38,463 nucleotides of DNA, from contig NZ_VYIK01000039.1 of assembly GCF_008709575.1 (NCBI RefSeq), positions 1 through 38,463 of the forward strand. The letters run 5' to 3'. Numbering within the stretch: the first letter of the stretch is position 1; every line of letters starts with the position of its first letter. The notes under the pieces are model-generated. The model did no database searches. It had not been told where the DNA came from and worked only from the letters and a program-made list of their open reading frames with translations. Both the position numbers and the translations under genes were made by a program. Of this stretch, positions 33,761 through 38,463 are shown piece after piece. This stretch comes from Mycobacterium sp. (GTDB lineage: Bacteria > Actinomycetota > Actinomycetes > Mycobacteriales > Mycobacteriaceae).

Positions 33761-34420
33761 TCAGTGCAGCAGCGTCGCGACGATACCGGCCAGATATCCC
33801 AGCCGTGCCACCTCGGACGGCCGGAAGTCGGGTCCGCCGGGCCGGCCGAGCACCACCGCGGTGTGCGGATTGCCCAGGGGCGCGGCGACCAAAGTGGTGT
33901 CCATGTCGCGCCACAGCCGGGGAACCCAGTCCTCGGCGTTGTCGAGGGTGGCGGGTTGCGCGATCGGTATCCACGGCGCGCGGTTCAGTCGGGTTTCCGG
34001 GGCGCCCTCGTTACCGACGACACGATGAATGCCGCTGTCGGTTTTCGTCAGGACCATGCACCAGCCCACCCGCAGCACCCGGGGCGCCTCGTCGGCGAGC
34101 ACCTGCAGCCGCGCCGACGTGCCGTGCGCCGCAGCGATGTGGTCGATGAGCTGCAGTTCGCGGTGTGCGTCCAGCAGCCCGGTGTAGGGACGCAGGCTCT
34201 CGACCCGCACTCCGCCCAGCGCCTCGGCCGCCGAAATCAGCGTGTCGGGCATCGCCCGCGGGGGGAGTTCGACCACCAGGTCGTCGATCGCATAGCCGGG
34301 CCCGCGCTCTACCACGTCCAGCGACACGATGTCGGCGCCCGCCGAGCCGAGCGCCACGGCCAGCGAGCCCAGGCTGCCCGGTTGGTCGGCCAGTTGCACA
34401 CGCAGCAGATAGGAAGCCAC
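33761..34420 (-). CDS. ACT-domain amino-acid-binding protein (Rv3013-like)
   Basis: This 219-residue protein starts with an ACT domain ([19 protein letters not shown], residues about 2-70, with [13 protein letters not shown]) and continues with a GAF-like second half ([39 protein letters not shown]). It is very close to M. tuberculosis Rv3013, which also starts [11 protein letters not shown], so GTG 34420 is used rather than the upstream ATG. ACT domains bind amino acids, and the partner enzyme is unknown. It is divergent from gatC with 77 bases between them, an arrangement conserved in mycobacteria. Confidence 0.9.
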   Translation of the reverse strand: MASYLLRVQLADQPGSLGSLAVALGSAGADIVSLDVVERGPGYAIDDLVVELPPRAMPDTLISAAEALGGVRVESLRPYTGLLDAHRELQLIDHIAAAHGTSARLQVLADEAPRVLRVGWCMVLTKTDSGIHRVVGNEGAPETRLNRAPWIPIAQPATLDNAEDWVPRLWRDMDTTLVAAPLGNPHTAVVLGRPGGPDFRPSEVARLGYLAGIVATLLH

Positions 34421-34483
34421 GCGCAACACTGTTCCACAGCGGCGTGCGCGCTGCCCGTCGAGCAGGGGCGGCGCACCGGCCAC

Positions 34484-34489
34484 TAGGCT
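34484..34489 (+). promoter_or_regulatory. -10 element of leaderless gatC-gatA
   Basis: TAGGCT lies 8 bases before the GTG at 34498, with no Shine-Dalgarno between. This is the leaderless arrangement. Confidence 0.5.
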
Positions 34490-34497
34490 TTGGCCTC

Positions 34498-34797
34498 GTG
34501 TCCACGATCTCCCGTGACGAGGTGGCCCACCTGGCCCGGCTGGCCCGGCTGGCGTTGACCGACGACGAACTGGACAGCTTCGCCGGCCAGCTCGACGCGA
34601 TCCTGACCCACGTCAGCCAGATCCAGGCCGTCGACGTCAGCGGGGTCGAAGCGACCGACAACCCGCTCACCAGCGTCAACGTCACCCGCCGCGACGAGCC
34701 CACACCGTGCCTGACACAGCGCGAGGCGCTGTCCGGGGCCCCCGAGGCCGTCGACGGCCGCTTCGCCGTCCCGCAGATCCTCGGGGAAAGCCAGTGA
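34498..34797 (+). CDS. gatC: Asp/Glu-tRNA amidotransferase subunit C
   Basis: This 99-residue GatC has the typical N-terminal [17 protein letters not shown] helix, a central [17 protein letters not shown], and a C-terminal [11 protein letters not shown] tail. It wraps around GatA and stabilises the GatCAB complex, which converts Glu-tRNA(Gln) and Asp-tRNA(Asn) to the amidated forms. The start GTG 34498 fits both the family length and the TAGGCT box. The stop overlaps the gatA start as GTGA. Confidence 0.94.
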   Translation: MSTISRDEVAHLARLARLALTDDELDSFAGQLDAILTHVSQIQAVDVSGVEATDNPLTSVNVTRRDEPTPCLTQREALSGAPEAVDGRFAVPQILGESQ

Positions 34798-36278
34798 CCG
34801 AGATCGTCCGGCTGGACGCGGCGACACTGGCCGCCAAGATCGCCTCCGGCGAGTTGTCGGCGGTCGAGATCACCCGAGCCTGCCTGGACCAAATCGCAGC
34901 CACCGACGACCGCTACGGCGCGTTCCTGCACGTCGCGGCCGATACGGCGATGGCGTCGGCAACCGCGGTGGACAACATGGTGGCCGCCGGGCAGCCGCTG
35001 CCCTCGGCGCTGGCCGGAGTGCCCCTGGCGCTCAAAGACGTGTTCACCACCGTGGACATGCCGACCACTTGCGGATCCAAGATTCTGCAGGGCTGGTGTT
35101 CGCCGTACGACGCCACCGTCACCGTGCGGCTGCGCGCGGCCGGGATCCCGATCCTGGGCAAGACCAACATGGACGAGTTCGCGATGGGCTCCTCGACGGA
35201 GAACTCCGCGTTCGGTCCGACCCGCAACCCGTGGGACCTCGAGCGGGTGCCCGGTGGCTCGGGTGGGGGCACCGCTGCGGCGCTGGCCGCGTTCCAGGCG
35301 CCGCTGGGCATCGGGTCCGACACCGGCGGGTCGATCCGCCAGCCGGCCGCGCTCACCGCAACCGTCGGCGTCAAACCCACCTACGGCACGGTGTCGCGCT
35401 ACGGCCTGGTGGCCTGCGCGTCGTCGCTGGATCAGGGCGGTCCGTGCGCGCGCACGGTCTTGGACACCGCGCTGCTGCACCAGGTGATCGCCGGGCACGA
35501 CCCGCGCGATTCGACCTCGATCGACGCCCCGGTGCCCGACGTCGTCGGCGCTGCCCGGGCCGGAGCGGGCGGCGACCTGCGCGGCGTGCGCGTCGGCGTG
35601 GTCCGCCAGCTGCACAGCGGAGCGGGCTATCAACCCGGCGTGCTGGCGTCGTTCCACAACGCCGTCGAGCAGCTGGCCGCGCTCGGTGCTCAGGTCAGCG
35701 AAGTCGATTGCCCGCATTTCGATTACGCGCTGGCAGCCTACTATTTGATTCTGCCGTCGGAGGTGTCGAGCAACCTGGCCCGATTCGACGCGATGCGCTA
35801 CGGGCTTCGGGTCGGCGACGACGGCACTCACAGCGCCGAGGAGGTGATGGCGCTGACCCGGGCCGCCGGATTCGGGCCGGAGGTCAAGCGGCGCATCATG
35901 ATCGGGACCTATGCCCTCTCGGCGGGCTACTACGACGCCTACTACAACCAGGCCCAGAAGGTGCGCACGCTGATCGCGCGCGATCTCGACCAGGCCTACC
36001 AGACGGTCGACGTGCTGGTGTCGCCCGCGACGCCGACCACCGCCTTCCGACTCGGCGAGAAGATCGACGACCCGCTGGCGATGTATCTGTTCGACCTGTG
36101 CACGCTGCCGCTGAATCTGGCCGGACACTGCGGGATGTCGGTGCCGTCAGGGTTGTCGCCCGACGACAACCTGCCGGTGGGACTGCAGATCATGGCGCCC
36201 GCACTGGCCGACGACCGGCTCTACCGCGTGGGCGCGGCCTACGAAGCGGCGCGCGGGCCGCTACCGAGTGCGATCTAG
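34794..36278 (+). CDS. gatA: Asp/Glu-tRNA amidotransferase subunit A
   Basis: This 494-residue amidase-signature enzyme is the glutaminase of GatCAB. It releases ammonia from glutamine and channels it to GatB. The Ser-cisSer-Lys triad is present: K81 (LALKDVF), S156 (VPGGSGGGT) and S180 ([11 protein letters not shown]). The GTG start is coupled to gatC. In M. tuberculosis pfkA and gatB follow, but here the next genes are toxin-antitoxin pairs, and no gatB lies in the window. Confidence 0.95.
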   Translation: MTEIVRLDAATLAAKIASGELSAVEITRACLDQIAATDDRYGAFLHVAADTAMASATAVDNMVAAGQPLPSALAGVPLALKDVFTTVDMPTTCGSKILQGWCSPYDATVTVRLRAAGIPILGKTNMDEFAMGSSTENSAFGPTRNPWDLERVPGGSGGGTAAALAAFQAPLGIGSDTGGSIRQPAALTATVGVKPTYGTVSRYGLVACASSLDQGGPCARTVLDTALLHQVIAGHDPRDSTSIDAPVPDVVGAARAGAGGDLRGVRVGVVRQLHSGAGYQPGVLASFHNAVEQLAALGAQVSEVDCPHFDYALAAYYLILPSEVSSNLARFDAMRYGLRVGDDGTHSAEEVMALTRAAGFGPEVKRRIMIGTYALSAGYYDAYYNQAQKVRTLIARDLDQAYQTVDVLVSPATPTTAFRLGEKIDDPLAMYLFDLCTLPLNLAGHCGMSVPSGLSPDDNLPVGLQIMAPALADDRLYRVGAAYEAARGPLPSAI

Positions 36279-36626
36279 CGGTCTCGCTCATAAGTTCGTC
36301 CGGGTGGCGTACACCGGGAGCCAGGCCCCGCCCGCTGTGGTGAGCGCGGCCCTGGTGGGTGCAGCGACCGGGGTTGTCGCCACGTCGGGGCAGCGCTGGG
36401 GAGCTAGACACGAGCTTGGACCAGGTCGTCAGTGTTTCGGCGATGGCTAGGCGGCGGTCAGGGCGTGTAGGGCCAGGCTGTCAACCGCCCGGGAAGTGGA
36501 TTTGAGACACCTGAGATAGCTCAAGTAACTCTGTCGCATCGCAAAACGACTGGTACAGAGCCGGACATGCAGTTTGCGAACGACCGTGGTAGACAAAAGT
36601 AGATAAATTGCTGGTAATCTGGCCTC
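36279..36626. other. Intergenic region between gatA and the first toxin-antitoxin pair
   Basis: I see no gene in these 348 bases. The first two thirds are GC-rich without coding character. The last about 130 bases are AT-rich and contain a probable promoter for the antitoxin gene: TAGACA (near 36591), a spacer of 19 and TAATCT ending 6 bases before ATG 36627. The tandem GTAGACAAAA / GTAGATAAAT around 36590-36608 may be an operator for autoregulation. Confidence 0.45.
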
Positions 36627-36878
36627 ATGAAGTCGATCTCCGTCGGTGAACTGCGCCAGAATCCTGCTCCGATGATCGCCGGCCTCGAGCGGGGCGAGCC
36701 CTACGCGCTGACTCGCCACAACCGCCGGATCGGCACGATCCTTCCCGCCGTCTCATCCGCCGCCCTTATTCCGCGGAAGGCAAGTGGACCCGCACATACC
36801 CGCACAATCGCCCGGCATGACCTCACCACGGCATCGACAATCGATGAGCTTCTCGACGACGAAAAGGGCCTGTGGTGA
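36627..36878 (+). CDS. Antitoxin, Phd/YefM type, of a VapBC-like pair
   Basis: This 83-residue protein has an N-terminal YefM/Phd DNA-binding fold (MKSISVGELRQNPAPMIAGL, then YALTRHNRRIGTILP). The C-terminal tail, disordered and charged (STIDELLDDEKGLW), is the usual toxin-clamping part. It has no Shine-Dalgarno. A TAATCT box 6 bases upstream suggests a leaderless mRNA. The last codons overlap the PIN toxin start (GTGA), the classical antitoxin-first order, and the antitoxin probably represses the operon. Confidence 0.87.
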   Translation: MKSISVGELRQNPAPMIAGLERGEPYALTRHNRRIGTILPAVSSAALIPRKASGPAHTRTIARHDLTTASTIDELLDDEKGLW

Positions 36879-37273
36879 CGTACCACTACCTCGACAGCTC
36901 CGTCGCGGTACGCATCATGCTCGGCCAGTCGCCGTCAGCGGCCCAATGGTTCGACAACACGACCGGCAGAGACGATGATCGCGTCGTTTCCTCACGCATC
37001 CTTCGCACCGAGATCACTCGCGTATTGCGGCGGGAGGGCTTGCCGGTCGCCGACCGCGACCAGGTCCTGGACTATATCGACACGATCCCGCTCGACCACG
37101 CCGTTTTGCAGGAAGCGGAGGCGATCATCCCTCGCATTCGTACGCTCGACGCCATTCACCTCGCATCGGCGTTGCGTTCCGGCCTCGATGACCTCGTCAT
37201 CACCACGCACGACGCGACCATGAAATCAGTAGCCGTGACGCTCGGGTTCCCGATCGCCGATCCGGTGGAATAG
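36875..37273 (+). CDS. PIN-domain toxin, VapC type
   Basis: This 132-residue PIN-domain ribonuclease has its four acidic metal ligands in place: D7 (YLDSS), E46 (RTEITR), D92 (LDAIHLASAL) and D113 (TTHDATM). VapC toxins cleave tRNA or rRNA when free of the antitoxin. The target here is unknown. The GTG at 36875 is preferred over 36872 because it overlaps the antitoxin stop by 4 bases. The gene looks intact. Confidence 0.9.
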   Translation: MTYHYLDSSVAVRIMLGQSPSAAQWFDNTTGRDDDRVVSSRILRTEITRVLRREGLPVADRDQVLDYIDTIPLDHAVLQEAEAIIPRIRTLDAIHLASALRSGLDDLVITTHDATMKSVAVTLGFPIADPVE

Positions 37274-37407
37274 CGCGCGCCCAACCGCGGCCGGACCACC
37301 CGCGCCACCGGACTAGGTAGCCTCATCGGCTCGCGACAGGCTCGACGCTGGTCGCGGGGTAGCTTAACCTCCGACGTTTCGCGCCCAACGGATCGCTACG
37401 TGACTGA

Positions 37408-37436
37408 TGTGGCACAGATACCGCCAACGTGGCACA
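37408..37436. promoter_or_regulatory. Two TGTGGCACA-type repeats before the second antitoxin gene
   Basis: TGTGGCACA (37408-37416, itself a TGTG/CACA palindrome) and CGTGGCACA (37428-37436) are 20 bp apart. They end 8 bases before the ATG at 37445. They are good candidates for the antitoxin's own operator. Confidence 0.45.
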
Positions 37437-37444
37437 ATTTATGT

Positions 37445-37687
37445 ATGAATGCCACGATTAGACTCGGTAAGCAAGGCCGACTCGTCATACCTGCTGACAT
37501 CCGCGAGGCGCTTGGGTTGTCACCGGGTGATCGCGTCCACGTCCGTGTTGACGGATCGCGGATCATCTTGGAAAGGCCCGCGGATGCGATCGACGAAATC
37601 CGCGCGCTGGGCCGGGAGAAGGCACCCAATCGGTCCCTGGTAGGCGAACTCCTCGCAGAGCGCCGCGCCGAGGTGCACGACAATTGA
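37445..37687 (+). CDS. Antitoxin, AbrB/MazE type, of a VapBC pair
   Basis: This 80-residue protein has an N-terminal swapped-hairpin AbrB domain (IRLGKQGRLVIPADIREAL, GLSPGDRVHVRV) that binds DNA. The C-terminal half is charged (DEIRALGREK, ELLAERRAEVHDN) and neutralises the toxin. ATG 37445 gives the normal family start, and the longer frame from 37400 would include the operator repeats. It overlaps the toxin start as TTGA. It is unrelated to the antitoxin of the first pair. Confidence 0.87.
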   Translation: MNATIRLGKQGRLVIPADIREALGLSPGDRVHVRVDGSRIILERPADAIDEIRALGREKAPNRSLVGELLAERRAEVHDN

Positions 37688-38064
37688 CCGTTCTCGACGC
37701 GTCGGCGCTGCTGGCACTGATTCACGAAGAGCCTGGCGTCGAGCTGGTCGCCGAGGCGATAACCGGTTCGATCATCGGCACGCCGAATCTTGCTGAGGTG
37801 ATCGGCAAACTAGTCGACGCGCAGATTGACGCCTCTGCCATCCGCCACCTTCTGGTCGCCGCCGGTGTCACCATTGAACCGTTGACCGCTGATGACGCGG
37901 AGCTTGCCGGTGCTTTGCGTGCTATTACGGGCGGACAACAGCTCTCCCTCGGCGACCGATGCTGTCTTGCCCTGGCTATCCGCAGCACGCCCCCGGTCGT
38001 TTTGACCGCCGACCGTGTTTGGGCAAACCTCGACTTGCCGATCGAGGTTCGGCTCATCCGCTAG
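37684..38064 (+). CDS. PIN-domain toxin, VapC type, second copy
   Basis: This 126-residue PIN-domain ribonuclease has metal ligands D5 (VLDASALL), E38 (NLAEV), D91 (SLGDRCCLALA) and D110 (LTADRVW). The start is a TTG that overlaps the antitoxin stop. The sequence differs strongly from the first VapC, so this is not a recent duplication. It is probably a functional toxin. The RNA target cannot be told from the sequence. Confidence 0.9.
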   Translation: MTVLDASALLALIHEEPGVELVAEAITGSIIGTPNLAEVIGKLVDAQIDASAIRHLLVAAGVTIEPLTADDAELAGALRAITGGQQLSLGDRCCLALAIRSTPPVVLTADRVWANLDLPIEVRLIR

Positions 38065-38335
38065 ATCCCGATCCGTGCATCCCAGTCAGCGACGGCGGAC
38101 TGCTTCCAACCGCATACCGGGGGACAGGTCGGTTAACGATTTGCAACCAAGCTGAGATTGTTTGGTTGTTTCCGCGTCGTGGATACCGACAAATGGACTG
38201 GTAGAAACCGCGGTGATGATGTGGGGTGTTGTTTGCGACACCGGAGGTGACTCGCTCAAGTGAGACCAATCTTCGGTTACCAGCGCACGACTTCAGCAGA
38301 TCCCTGAGCATCGGACCCGTGCTATCCAACAACGG
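38065..38335. other. Intergenic region, no gene seen
   Basis: These 271 bases separate the second toxin gene from the convergent antitoxin fragment. I see no frame with protein character, no tRNA and no clear hairpin. The composition is less GC-rich than the core genes, as in the rest of the toxin-antitoxin cluster. Confidence 0.4.
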
Positions 38336-38463
38336 TCAGGCTGCGGTATGACCACCGTGGTCAAGTTTTTCGGCGATCCAGACCTTGATCAGTGATTGGC
38401 GGGTGACTCCGAGCCGAGTGGCTTCGCGGTCGAGTTCGGCGATCATCCAGACCGGGAAGTCGA
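38336..38463 (-). CDS. BrnA-type (ribbon-helix-helix) antitoxin, C-terminal part
   Basis: The minus-strand frame enters from the window edge and encodes the last 41 residues, with DFPVWMIAELDREATRLG, then VTRQSLIKVWIAEKLD and a short tail, ending at the stop 38338-38336. This is the ribbon-helix-helix end of BrnA/CopG-like antitoxins (strand VDFP, then two helices). The brnT-like toxin gene would lie beyond the right edge. The start is outside the window. If correct, this is the third toxin-antitoxin locus within 2 kb. Confidence 0.72.
   Translation of the reverse strand, partial: DFPVWMIAELDREATRLGVTRQSLIKVWIAEKLDHGGHTAA

Noticed and set aside
34011..36128. 705-codon open frame on the strand opposite gatC and gatA
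   Set aside because: It is the complement of well-recognised gatCA codons, a common artefact of high GC third positions. Its protein is Arg/Gly/Asp-rich without any motif.
36279..36626. Minus-strand ORF opposite the first antitoxin and its upstream region
   Set aside because: It mostly overlaps the antitoxin gene in antisense, has no recognisable domain and no upstream signals.

Overview
The window is high-GC actinobacterial DNA and almost certainly comes from a Mycobacterium, probably a slow grower. The evidence is mycobacterial-type LigA and GatCA, a close match to the M. tuberculosis ACT-domain protein beside them, two crcB genes next to a DUF190 gene and pgm (the Rv3068c-Rv3071 neighbourhood), a PE-PPE-domain secreted esterase, a MIRU-like repeat, and many leaderless starts. 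The species cannot be named from this sequence alone.

Left part (1-13.3 kb). A 5'-truncated secreted protein is followed by a cupin (dihydroxyacetophenone-dioxygenase-like) gene, a cytochrome P450 and a small winged-helix regulator. Facing these on the minus strand is a compact operon: dabB, dabA, a PII-like gene, a beta-carbonic-anhydrase-like gene and a DUF6671 gene. This is a DAB-type inorganic-carbon uptake complex plus three accessory genes, with its own -35/-10 promoter. The carbonic-anhydrase-like protein keeps the zinc ligands but has lost the catalytic-dyad arginine. Upstream on the same strand lie an ECHDC3-like crotonase, a three-repeat DUF190 protein and two FluC/CrcB fluoride channels. 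A 50-bp tandem repeat of MIRU type sits between the two crcB genes and carries the ribosome-binding site of the second.

Middle part (13.3-21.5 kb). pgm, an MFS exporter and a DadA-like amino-acid dehydrogenase run on the plus strand up to tRNA-Ala(GGC). Downstream of the tRNA is a decayed accessory segment: a HEPN-like pseudogene, one apparently intact IS3-family element, a second IS3-family element with a one-base deletion in its transposase, and what looks like the C-terminal scrap of a tyrosine recombinase. It resembles a degraded tRNA-borne island.

Right part (21.5-38.5 kb). A PE-PPE esterase, ligA and a CPA1-type Na+/H+ antiporter come first. An AraC-type regulator follows, with a leaderless promoter covered by two 16-bp direct repeats 21 bp apart. 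Divergent from it is a coupled pair: a GjpA-like exported protein and a secreted protein that is a paralogue of the truncated gene at the left edge. Then come a flavin amine oxidase coupled to a YtcJ-like amidohydrolase, the ACT-domain protein, and gatC-gatA. The right end is a toxin-antitoxin cluster: a YefM/Phd-PIN pair, an AbrB-PIN pair and the C-terminus of a BrnA-type antitoxin.

No CRISPR array, rRNA or replication origin was seen. Most intergenic gaps are short, and 4-bp stop/start overlaps (GTGA, ATGA, TTGA) are frequent, so many genes are translationally coupled.
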